From: Cenococcum geophilum 1.58
Lineage: Eukaryota > Ascomycota > Dothideomycetes > Gloniales > Gloniaceae
Reading direction: 5' to 3'
Length of the DNA stretch: 64,000 nucleotides
Assembly: GCA_001692895.1 (NCBI GenBank)
Contig: KV748226.1
Location: forward strand, 870,329 to 934,328
This document shows, one piece after another, positions 49,694 to 59,099 of this stretch (position 1 is its first letter; each line of letters starts with the position of its first letter). The notes beneath the pieces were generated by a model. It searched no databases and was not told the DNA's origin. It was given only the letters and a program-made list of their open reading frames with translations. Made by a program: the position numbers and the translations under genes.

Positions 49694-50119
49694 TGTATAA
49701 CGGAACCTTATAGCAAGAACTACGATGGGCTTATTATTAGGCTAGGTATATAGGTAAAGTAAGTTAAAGTCGACAATGTAATAACAACTAGTGGAGTAGT
49801 TGCCCAACAGATTAACTCTAATTGTATTCTGAGAATTACTATAAGGAAGGAACTATCTAGGTAGGGATTAAGGGTCCTTAAATATACAACCGTACTCCTA
49901 TAAAATCCTTCTTATACGTAATATACGTGTGCTCTATCTGCTCTATTACGGATTATATAGATCCTATAGATTATATAGATCACCCTACGTAACCTCGGTT
50001 ACTATTCTTCGTCACATAGTTCTATCGGCTCCATCCTAGACCGTGCCTAAATTAACCAACTAGCTTCTTCCGACTTTTCTCCAAGTAGTCGTAATATTGT
50101 ACTTAAAGCGTCCGTAATA
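49694..50119 (-). repeat. chromovirus LTR, right copy (5' LTR)
   Basis: 426 bp, TGTATAACGGAACC to GCGTCCGTAATA on the plus strand; pairs with 41821-42246. Confidence 0.93.
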
Positions 50120-52260
50120 AGTTGGACTTAATAAATGCATATTACCGCCTTTATATCTATTAGGGCGATAAATAGAAGATAGCATTCCATACGTATTACG
50201 GCCACTTTAAGTATTTAGTTTTGCCTTTTGGGCTAACTAATAGACTAATAACCTTTTAGGGCTATATTAATTGAGCCTTATTAGGACTAGTAGACGTCTT
50301 CTATATAGTCTACCTTAATAATATTCTAATTTTCTCTAAAAATCTAGAGGAACACTAGCGCTATATACTAAAAGTGCCATATAGGTTATAGTAATTTAAC
50401 TATATATAAACCTTAAGAAGTATAGGTTTAGCATATAAGAGGTTAAGTTCCTAGGATATATTATTAGCCCTAAAGGCGTAGCAATAAATTCTAGCTAGGT
50501 AGAAGCTATTACTAAGTAGGAGAACCCTTAATCCTATAGGGATATCTAGGTCTTTTTATGTTTTGCTAACTTCTATTACTAGTTTATCTATAAGTACTTT
50601 ACTATTACAAAGCTTATTACTACTCTCCTTAAGGGAGTAAAAAACGGCCATAAAGCTAAGCCCTTTAGTTAGCTAGATAACGTAGAGTAAGTAATATACC
50701 GGCTCTGCAATCGCCGCTTATATAATATTATATACTAGGCTTACTAACCTAGTTAAAGATTAATACATTAATATAAGGCCTAGCAGTAATTATATTATAG
50801 TTATTTAAAGATAGCCTTTTAGTCTAGAAAGCTTTTACTAGTAAAGTGTAATTATAAGACCTATAATTAGGAGCTACTAGCTATTATAAAGGCTTTTAAG
50901 TATTAGAGATACTATATTAAGGGGCTCTTAAGCCGCCTAGAAGTGCTTATAGATTGTAATAATCTAAAGGGTTTTATAAAAGTAAAAGCCCTTAATAGAC
51001 AGTAAGCTAAATAGGCTATAGCATTAGCTGCCTATAGCTTTATAATTAAATATAGGGCAGGAAAAACAAACCCTATAGACGCGCTATTAAGGTAACCCTT
51101 AGGTGCAAGGGGTTAGCTAGAAGAGATAATATACTACTACCACTTTAAGAGACTTTAGGAATATAGGGCCACCAACCTAAAATAAAAGTCCTATTAGGTG
51201 TATAAGAAAGCGAGCCTTTTATAAAGGTATTGTTTTTATAGCTATAAGCTAGTAACCCAATAGTGGTACGCCTAGGTAATATAGTATTACGGTTTAACTA
51301 GGAAACCTATATATATACTATTAAGTAGTATATAATAAGGACCTAAGTTAAAGAAGTAAGTACTTAAGGGAGTGCTCATAAGTCTAGTATGGAAACAGTT
51401 ATTAAGCTTATTAAAGAACTTTAGACTAAAGATAACTTTAGACTATAAAAGCGTAGTAATAGTTTAGATATAGTAAGATGCCGTTAACGCGCCCGCTTAA
51501 AGCTAGTATGGCAGTTTAATTTTACTAGACTACTTTATTACTATAGGAGGTTATATATACTCCTAGACCCAGTAGTTTATATAAAACTTTTATAGATCTA
51601 CTATAATAATGCCTTAGCTAGGCACTTTAGTAAGAAAAAGACTTTAGATCTACTCTTATGTAAGTACTATTAACCTAGTATAAATACGGATGTTATAAAC
51701 TATATCTCTACCTATAATATATACTAACGTATATATACGCCTTAATATTGCCCTTATAGTAAGCTTTAAGCGCTACTTTACCTAAACTAGCCATAGTAGG
51801 AGATTATAATAGACTTTATTATAGGCCTGCCGCCTAGTAAATAAGGTAATAGGGTATATAACGCAATATATATAGTAATCGACCGCTATACTAAGATAGT
51901 TTTATATCTGCCTATAGTAAAAACTATTACTATAACCGAACTTACAGATCTCTTTCTTAATAAAGTAATACGCCGTTTTAGAATCCCTAGAGAGGTTATA
52001 TCTAATTATAGTAGTATCTTTACTAGTAAGTTCTAGTTAGAGCTATACTTTACTATAAAGATAAAATATAGGCTAAGTACGGCCTTTTGCTTATAAATAG
52101 ATGGGTAAATAGAACGCTAGAACTAAACGCTAGAGTATTACCTTTATATATTTTATAACGAAAAGCAAAGTAACTAAGTAGGCCTTTTATTACTAGCTAA
52201 ATTTATCTATAATAATGCTAAATATAGTATAATAGGTATAAGCCCGTTCTATACCTACTA

Positions 52261-54074
52261 ACGTAATCCACTAGGTAGTAGCGGCCCCTATTAAAATCTC
52301 GCAATACGTAACGCGATTTTTAACTACTATTATAATGGCTACACTATAACAAGAATCTATGTATAGAGAGGGCAGATTAACTCTTGCTTTTTAGGCTTAC
52401 AAGCAGGGCCAAATTAAGACTCTTAAGGCAGCTGCAAACTTATATAACGTACCCCTAATAACAGCAAGGCGACGCGCCGCTGGTATTTAACTATAACGCG
52501 GCCACCACACACCTAATCGCCTTCTTACAGCTATATAAGGAGAATGTCTTAAGCAATGGATTCTATTAATGGATTAACGCGGAATGCTACCTCGAATTAA
52601 GACTATATGGTAAATAGCTGGTATTCTAGCTACGCAATCTATTGGCCCAAATTGGGTATTAAGATTTATTAAGCGCTATAACGACCTATAATCTAAATAT
52701 AATCGCAAGTACAACTACTAGCGTACTAAATGTAAAGACCCTATACTTATTTGGGCCTAGTTTAAACGCATTTAGGATATAAAGGTATAATATAGGATTT
52801 TTAATAAGGATATTTGGAATTTTAATAAGACTGGCTTCTAGATAGGTGTTATTGCGACTACGAAAGTTGTTACTAGAACTAATTATACTGGCTAGCCTAG
52901 AATAGTATAGCTAGGTAATTAAGAATGGGTTATAATTGTTGAAGCCATTAATGCCTTAGGGGTTGCACTTCTGCCCCTTATTATCTTTAAGGCAGTAATG
53001 CATTAAGCTGCCTAGTATAAGGATAATATTATACCATATAACTAGTTAATTAGTATTAGTAATAATGGCTAGATAATAAATAAGATTAGCCTAACCTAGC
53101 TAAATCTATTCCATAAATATATAAAGGATCACACTATTAGCACGCATTGGCTATTAGTGCTAGATGGCTATAATAGCTACGTATCGCCTGAATTTAATTA
53201 ATTCTGCCTAGATTATTAGATAGTTGTCGTCTATATACCAGCGTATTTATTATATCTACTATAGCCGCTAGATATAGACTGTTTCTTAGCCCTAAAGTAA
53301 TTATACAAACGCCTCGTTAAACAGCTTATAGGCTATAGCGTTAACCATATTAATAAACGCGAATTCCTACTATTGTATAGGTATGCTAGGTAGGCAGCGC
53401 TACATCAAAATAATATATAGGCAGGATTTATAGCTACTAGCCTTATTCTATACAGCCCTAATTGCGTACTATCGTAGCTGCATATAGAATATCGGACACT
53501 ATTACTCTAATACTATCTACTGTTAAACGTATCTTAGGTAGCTAAAATACCTTATAATATTACTAAGCTATAGAAGCAGATAGCCTTGCTAAGGCGCTAT
53601 CTTAAGCGGCGTATATATAGCCTACTAAGTTTAACGGAACAAGCTCTTAGCTAGCTTGTTAATGGGTGCGAAATAATAATATTAAGTGCTATACTACTTG
53701 TAAGTGAAAATGAGAAGCTACGCATAGAAAATCAGCGCTAAAAAAGGAAAAGGGCAAAGAAGCGCACGTATATAACTAGAGGGGGTGTTCTATTAGGAGT
53801 AGAAGGGGCCTCTCACGCACAAGCTATCTAGGAGGGGGCAGTAGAGGGGGTAGTAGAGGCAGCGGCTAAGCGACCGCAACAAGCACTACGTAAGTATAGC
53901 ATGTACACATTAACAGAATATAATGCATGTATGTGCCCTAAACGACAGGCAACTAGCTAGTAGGTAGCTACACTAAATATAATTATTAGTAGTTAAGCAA
54001 TTTGTATTTTTGTAGTCGCGAGCTTTAGTAGGGCCGCTATTACCTAGTGGCCGCCACTACCTAGTGGATTACGT
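52261..54074 (+). mobile_element. Fot1/pogo DNA transposon, full length
   Basis: The ends are inverted repeats starting ACGTAATCCACTAGGTAGT. The right end also holds a second, inner copy of CCACTAGGTAATAGCGGCC type. TA is duplicated outside (52259-52260, 54075-54076), as usual for the Tc1/mariner/pogo superfamily. The 1.8-kb length fits Fot1-like elements. It splits the Gypsy-4 integrase, which resumes after 54076. Unlike the Tc1/mariner element it is heavily RIP-mutated. Confidence 0.92.
52335..53960 (+). pseudogene. Fot1/pogo transposase, RIP-mutated
   Basis: A single frame from ATG 52335 runs about 540 codons to near 53960 without needing a frameshift, but with roughly 35 TAA/TAG stops. 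Parts in order: N-terminal psq-type helix-turn-helix (GQIKTLKAAANLYNVPLITA, ~52390), a CENP-B-like helix-turn-helix (GPNWVLRFIKRYNDL, ~52650) and a DDE domain. The first acidic block reads NFNKTGF (~52822) where pogo transposases have NxDETGF, so the catalytic Asp-Glu is lost by G-to-A changes. LLVLDGYNSYVSPEF (~53153) holds the second Asp and PLDIDCF (~53265) the third. A K/R-rich linker and CMCPKRQATS close it. Dead. Confidence 0.9.
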
Positions 54075-54076
54075 TA

Positions 54077-54660
54077 TAGATTTTACCTATATTTAGAATA
54101 TAAGGCTAAGGTAGATAACAGCAGTTCTATTCTAGCCGCCTCTAAAAAAAATCCCTTAAACGCGAAGCGCTAGCGAAATGCTAGAAAAGCGCTGCTAAGG
54201 CACAGGCAAAATACTATAATTATTATTATTAACTATAAACCTATAATATAGGGGATCTAGTCCTACTATTAACTAAGAAGCTTATAGTACGCTTTATTAG
54301 ACCTTTTAGTATAGCTAAACTAGTTAAAAAGTAAGCATACTAGCTATATTTGCCTATATCTTACTATATCTACCCTATATTCTATATTAGCTTACTAGAG
54401 CTATATAAATAATATAAAGGTACTACTAGAGACCCCCTATTAGGGCCTATTAAGCTAAATAATTAAAAGGACTAAAGGACTAGTATAAGGTAGAAGAAAT
54501 ATATAAAAGGAAGGGATATAACTAGACCCATAGTACTTAGTTAAGTAAAAAGGCTAGCTAAAAGAATATAACTAATAGGTCCGAGTAGGGGACATTAATA
54601 AGGACGTAAAGGAGACATATAATAGTTACTTTACCCTAAGGGGTAAATGGAAAAGAAAGT
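54077..54660 (+). other. end of Gypsy-4 integrase and its C-terminal tail
   Basis: The Gypsy-4 pol frame resumes after the pogo insertion. The stretch GDLVLLLTKKLIVRFIRPF and then ISYYIYPIFYISLLELYK is the usual post-integrase region that ends Gypsy polyproteins (consensus IHPVFHVSLLEPY). Part of the fossil described at 37937-56257. Confidence 0.8.
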
Positions 54661-54759
54661 AGGTAGGAGAACTAGAACAATTAAATTATAACTAGGGTTA
54701 TGCTTTACTAATAGGGCAACAATAAAACAATAGTAGAGAAATAGTAGAACGCTAATAGA

Positions 54760-55560
54760 AATAGAAATACTCTATAGTTCTACTAAATCCTCCCTCTCCT
54801 TTTCTCCTTTTTTATCCCTTTCTTCCTCTCCCTCCTCCTTACCCTTCTTATCCTTATCCTCCTTACCCTTATCCTCCTTCTTATCCCTTATAATAGGAGG
54901 CATATTAGCCTATAAGTACGATTAGTATACGCTACGCCGGTAAAACTCCTGCGCTATAATATATACTAAAGCGCGTATTATATTAAGAATCCCTTTAAGG
55001 GTCTAATAGATAGCTTATAATTCCTATACTTAAAGTAGGGGGAAGTCTTTGCCCTTTAGGCGCTAGCGGAAACTATACTTAGCGCTAGTACGCACTAAGG
55101 CCTTAATATCCTTTGTAAAGGATTTCTAGGCAGTAGCAACGCGAGTATTAAGGTTAGCTATATCCCCGCTAGTAATATAATTACACTTAACCCAGTTAAT
55201 AAGGGCGAATAGCTTATTTAGGCGGCTATAGAAGGCCTTAGGGACTTAGTCCTATTAGCTACTAGAGCCTAAACCAATAGATATAGGCTTACTACTTAAT
55301 ATAACTTATTTAGTCGTTAGTAGTAACTGTAATTGCGGTTAGCCTACTTGCCATATGTAGCCCACCTAGCGGTGGCCACGCGCTTAGCGTAGTAGAGGTA
55401 AATTAGTTTAAGTAAGGCTAGGGGAGCACCTTATAAATAATAAGGGAGTATAGACGGCGTCTAGCAGGATTAGCAATAGCTATAAATTAGTATAGAGAAT
55501 ACTTACGGAAGGCTCGCCAATAGGCAAACCGGCGGCGTAACGCTTGCGATTTATAGTTAA
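54760..55560 (-). other. extra antisense reading frame in the 3' part of Gypsy-4
   Basis: Between the integrase end and the 3' LTR of Gypsy-4, the minus strand holds a long, coherent but broken reading frame of roughly 220-260 codons (about ten breaks). Recognisable pieces are KAFYSRLNKLFALINWVKCN (~55200) and ALVYIIAQEFYRRSVY (~54950), then a Lys/Glu-rich tail with repeated GKEEGEEE-like segments (~54900-54780), whose mirror is the pyrimidine run TCCTCCTTACCC on the plus strand. I do not recognise the product: no zinc knuckle, enzyme motif or clear membrane segment. It is opposite in strand to gag-pol and outside the standard Gypsy gene set. It could be an accessory gene or captured DNA. Confidence 0.5.
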
Positions 55561-55681
55561 TTAAAAGTTATAAAGAAGGCAAGTTGCAGGCTAAATAAAT
55601 TAAATTAAAATAGGAAGGGAAATATAGTATTCTATCTTAAGGGGACTTCTACCTTTATAGGTCTCTATAGACCCTAGCGTT

Positions 55682-55721
55682 CTATTATCCTATTATCCTA
55701 TTATCCTATTATCCTATTATC
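55682..55721. repeat. 8-bp minisatellite, five copies
   Basis: Five exact head-to-tail copies of CTATTATC, in the untranslated 3' part of Gypsy-4. Confidence 0.9.
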
Positions 55722-55832
55722 TAATTATGTTATATTATACTGCACATTTCTTATTTAGTAAAGGATAATAATAACACTACTATTATATAATAGCGCCGGC
55801 TAAGAATAGCCGCTTAAGAAGGGGGGGGCAAT

Positions 55833-56257
55833 TATTAGGCTATAGAGAGGCACTTGCCGTAACTGGCTTAACGTAGGCAATGCGCCTATAAAACGTAGTT
55901 GCTCCGCACTAGAGAATAGTAGAATTTAGCTTTATAGTTCTACTTTATTAAGAACTAAATACCTATTGTCGGTATCACCCGGGGGGTACTGCAATTGCAA
56001 TATAAGGTAACTGTTTCTTGGTTTATTTGTGTCTGTCGTCGTCTACCAAAAGAGAAAGAAAGGGGTAGTAAAGGTCGGGCTATCTATTGGGCCGTAGGCA
56101 GTCAGGTAACCTACGTTACGTATACAGCCCCTACTGCATACGCTCTACGCCATTCATCTAATAACAATATTTATAACCTCTACTCGTACAGACACCTATT
56201 ATATTCCGCTACTATTGTTATATTACTATATACCCTTAGGGCCTTAGCGTTTTAATA
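55833..56257 (+). repeat. Gypsy-4 3' LTR, split by a solo LTR
   Basis: TATTAGGCTATAGAG to CGTTTTAATA. Subtracting the 228-bp insert and its 5-bp duplication leaves 192 bp, exactly the length of the 5' LTR. A polypurine tract ends just before it. Confidence 0.92.
55967..56194. mobile_element. solo LTR with perfect target duplication
   Basis: 228 bp from TGTCGGTATC to TACAGACA, flanked by CCTAT on both sides (55962-55966, 56195-56199). No internal region remains, so it formed by LTR-LTR recombination. It is related to the LTR at 340-557. CpA is partly kept, so it is younger than the LTR that it interrupts. Confidence 0.9.
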
Positions 56258-56935
56258 TTAACTTAGGTAAGAGGAACCTAAGCTATAGTATAGTTAATAC
56301 TATAGGAGGTAAATACCTAAGGGCTCTAAGAAGGCCTAATAAAGGTAGAAAATCTAAGGGTAATACTCTTAAGGATAGGAATAATATGACTAAAAGATTG
56401 GCTATACTAAGTAGGTGTCTTAGTAGGTAGCCTAAGGTATAAATATACCTGGCTAAGATAAACACTAAAATACGTAATACTGTTATACCTCTTATACACT
56501 AACTAAAAAGTAATACTTTTAGTAGCTAGCATAGAGAACTATAATACACTACTCTTAACGTAAAAAGGTCTTAAGGCGGTTACCTAGTAGCGTATTAGCT
56601 AAAATATACTAAACTAATTCTAGGTTATAAGGAAATAGCAATAAAAGGCAAAGGGGCGAGCAATAGGCGCCCCTTAATAACTCTATAGTATTAGAGCAAA
56701 GTTTGCGATACTAGCGTATCCGTAGGCTTATTACGGCAGTAGTAGTTCCTAAAAGGGTTAAAAAGGTAGTAGAGCACTATAGGTAACTAATAGGCGCCAA
56801 GTAAGCAAGTTCTAAAAGACAAAGAGATAGATTATAGGGGGTTCTTAAATAGAGTTTTCTCTCTATATATATAAGGAGTAGTCTATATAGGCCTAATAGG
56901 GATCTAAATCGGATATTAAGCAATGAATAATAATA
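56258..56935 (+). mobile_element. LINE-3, right piece with 3' end
   Basis: Continues the LINE-1-family match from 37936: GGTAAGAGGAACCTAAGC, then GAAGGCCTAATAAAGG and the end GGATATTAAGCAATGAATA with an (AAT)n tail, matching LINE-1 28180-28870. With the left piece it is a ~0.8-kb 5'-truncated copy. No target duplication is visible on comparing 37800-37811 with the bases after 56935. More mutated than LINE-1. Confidence 0.88.
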
Positions 56936-57863
56936 ATTTATTTAATTTTAGTTAAATTGTTACGTTATTTTAGATAATATATTAGGCTAATTAATAGATA
57001 TTACCTATATAGAGCATTACAAATATATTCCAAGTGTATTCCGATTTTATTTTCCAATTCTATTTTAAGTAAATTCCAATCCTATTATAACTCTATTACT
57101 AAAATATTTTCTAGTAATAAAAATAAAAATATTTTAATCCTATTCTAATCCTATCCCTAAGCCGTCTTATTTTTATTTTTATTATCCATTTTAGGTTTAT
57201 ACAAAATTGTAGTAAAGAAATGCTTTATAGTTATATAGGTAGGCAATTTAAAGTAATTTAGAACGTGCTAGAAATGGAGTTAATATAATATATATACTAA
57301 TTAATCTAGTAGTCTAGTAAACTATATAAGGAGACGGTAGTCTAGACCCCTTAATAAGGCGATTTATAAGGTTATAGTTAAATTAAAAATAGTTGAAAAT
57401 ATGTTTAAAATATAAATAAAACACCTACTATGAGATGGCAAGCTCCGCACCACTTAGCCACATATAAACCTATAAAAGGTAAGCGAGTAACTGGCTTAAT
57501 GCTAGGCATAGCTATACGGAACAATATATATAGATAAGGTGACTTCGTTACCTAACACCTACCCTACCTTAGTTTTTCTAGACTTAGTATATAAAGTATA
57601 AATAACTACGTTATTAAGTTCTGGATATCCTCTAGGCTATATATTAGTCTTTAAAATATGTTTAAAATATGTTTTAATATTATAAGCTAGTCTAACTAGC
57701 ACCTCTAGAGGCTTAAAAGGCTTTTTGGTTTTACTAGCTTTAAGTTTAGAATATATTTTAGATATATTTAGAATAGCTTAAGGTTATACACAAGCTTAAG
57801 GGGATTTTTCTTAGCTAGGGGTGTAACTATATCTTTAGTATTAGAGCGTTAGGGAAAGTTATT
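56936..57863. other. unassigned TA-rich sequence
   Basis: No element ends or domains found. The stretch 57030-57180 repeats ATTCCAATCCTATT-like words and long AATATTTT runs. A small, less mutated patch (GAGATGGCAAGCTCCGC, ~57431) stands out. Nothing further can be supported. Confidence 0.4.
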
Positions 57864-58320
57864 ATGGTTAGTAAGAGAGATAAATTAATGGTAGCGGTAG
57901 TAAGTAGTAAAGGCTAGGAGGTAAAACTCTAAAATAAGATTTAAACGTGTTTATTTCTCTATAATAGTAGAGATAATAGTATTATAGAGTTTTATAAGGC
58001 TGTTAAAGAAGGCTATAATTACTAGTAATATATTATAAATACAATCTAAATAAATATATATACTCTTTACTACCTAAATCTTACTAATAAATAGCTTTCT
58101 AGTAATACCGGCAGGTTTAAAAGTAAGGCTATATATAAGGTAAGGATGTAGATAGGGAGTCTAATAATAGAATAATGGGTATATTATATAGACAGAGACA
58201 AATCCTTAAGGGAAAAGGAGGAGTCTATATGCGAGGTAGGAAGGGTTTTCCCTAGGCACGTGTAGAGCACATGCCTTACGGCTATATAATTATCTACTTA
58301 GATTTTACCTAATAATACCC
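57864..58320 (+). pseudogene. unidentified decayed reading frame
   Basis: From ATG 57864 one forward frame keeps a protein-like run of ~150 codons: MVSKRDKLMVAVVSSKG, CLFLYNSRDNSIIEFYKAVK (~57950), YTLYYLNLTNK (~58060), SSNTGRFKSKAIYKVRM (~58105), then DRDKSLREKEESICEVGRVF (~58195). About a dozen stops interrupt it, all TAA or TAG as RIP of Gln codons would give. I recognise no domain. It could be the gag of an unlisted retroelement or a dead host gene. The FYKAVKEGYNY stretch looks most protein-like. It ends near the run CCCCCCCTTTAAAAAGGG at 58317. Confidence 0.35.
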
Positions 58321-58472
58321 CCCCCTTTAAAAAGGGCTGTTCCCAATCCTTTATATACTTAAGCCTTAATAAACCCCAATAAAAAACCTTAGTAAGGAAA
58401 AAATTTAGAGGGGAAAGAGTGTTTTAATTTTGTATATAAAGAGACGGGTAGTATATATACGCGGCGCGAAGA
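58321..58472. other. short spacer before the Gypsy-5 end
   Basis: TA-rich with purine runs (GAGGGGAAAGAG, ~58408). No gene or repeat recognised. Confidence 0.35.
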
Positions 58473-58660
58473 TATTAAGGAACTTTAACTAGCGGTTAAA
58501 GTTGTCTAATTAGTTAGATTTGCCTTACTAAGACTCCCCCGCATTTAACTAAGCTAGTAATAATTTTATATACCTAGTATAGAAAATCCTAATTAGTTTA
58601 TTTAATAGGTAGGGCTAGTGGAGCTTAATACTGTCGCCTAAATTTAGTAGACTAGAAGTA
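58473..58660. repeat. retroelement end module, probable left boundary of Gypsy-5
   Basis: TATTAAGGAACTTTAACTAG onward matches 19289-19470, including the hairpin, TCTAATTAGTTAGAT, GCCTTACTAAGAC and the palindrome. It abuts a minus-strand Gypsy element and is likely the outer edge of its LTR; the inner LTR edge is not resolved. Confidence 0.65.
58561..58587. repeat. shared palindrome, decayed copy
   Basis: AATTTTATATACC facing GTATAGAAAATC, followed by CTAATTAG as at 19426. Confidence 0.65.
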
Positions 58661-58704
58661 TTCTAAAAGTTTACTTATATAGGCAGGTCGCTAGTACCTC
58701 GTGG

Positions 58705-58954
58705 GTTAGTTATAGGTTATTTGCATATAGCCAGATTTATAGACAGTAAGGCTATATACCTATTAAACCTACCGCTAACCCTACTTTAGCCTTACGCTAT
58801 ACTAGCGTAGCACCGTATATATTTTGTAGGTAGGTTATAGGTTACTTATATATAGCTAGGTTTAGGACAGTAAGGCTATATGCCCGTTAAATCTACCGCT
58901 AACCTATACTTTAGCCTTGCGCGTTATCTATATAGCATATACGTAGAATAGTAT
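58705..58954. repeat. ~125-bp tandem duplication
   Basis: Two adjacent copies with landmarks at a constant 125-bp offset: GTTATAGGTTA, then ATATAGC, GACAGTAAGGCTATAT, CCGCTAAC and TTTAGCCTT. It lies in the LTR/untranslated part of Gypsy-5 and may be a regulatory duplication. 58955-59300 beyond it has no recognisable content. Confidence 0.8.
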
Positions 58955-59099
58955 AAGTTATTAGTATAGGTTATTATTAGTGGGTTACTAGTAGGTTATA
59001 GACCCTAGTTAAATAGACCCTGGTTATAAACAGGCGTAAAATATTAATAAATTAAAACTTTACCCTATATATATGCCGTAGTTCTTATAGCAATTATTG

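Larger units (their letters stand above)
41821..50119 (-). mobile_element. Chromovirus (Gypsy with chromodomain) in Gypsy-4 reverse transcriptase
   Basis: Two 426-bp LTRs (41821-42246 and 49694-50119) bound a minus-strand Gypsy element. A polypurine tract (AAAAAGAAGGGAGATAG in minus sense, just right of 42246) confirms the orientation. From right to left: gag ~49650-47900, protease region ~46900-46250, reverse transcriptase ~46150-45350, RNase H ~45300-44800, integrase ~44700-43250 (interrupted by a piggyBac-like element) and a chromodomain ~43150-43020 containing IQYKVKWIGYTK. The Gypsy-4 sequence resumes across it at ACTAAG/TTGGACTT; the flanks share only AGT, so the target duplication is blurred. 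Whole in layout, broken at many tens of places. Confidence 0.92.
37937..56257 (+). mobile_element. Gypsy-4, Ty3/Gypsy element carrying four further insertions
   Basis: LTRs at 37937-38128 (192 bp) and 55833-56257 (192 bp plus a solo-LTR insertion), with target duplication CTAAC/TTAAC (37932-37936, 56258-56262) inside LINE-3. Plus-strand parts: gag ~38480-39400 with a CKNC knuckle, protease ~39480-39940, reverse transcriptase ~41560-41820 and 50120-50480, RNase H ~50780-51080, integrase ~51640-52258 and 54077-54660. An antisense reading frame lies at ~54760-55560, then a polypurine tract (AAGAAGGGGGGGG) before the 3' LTR. Without insertions it is ~6.5 kb, normal for the family. Whole in layout, broken at many tens of places. 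Confidence 0.92.
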
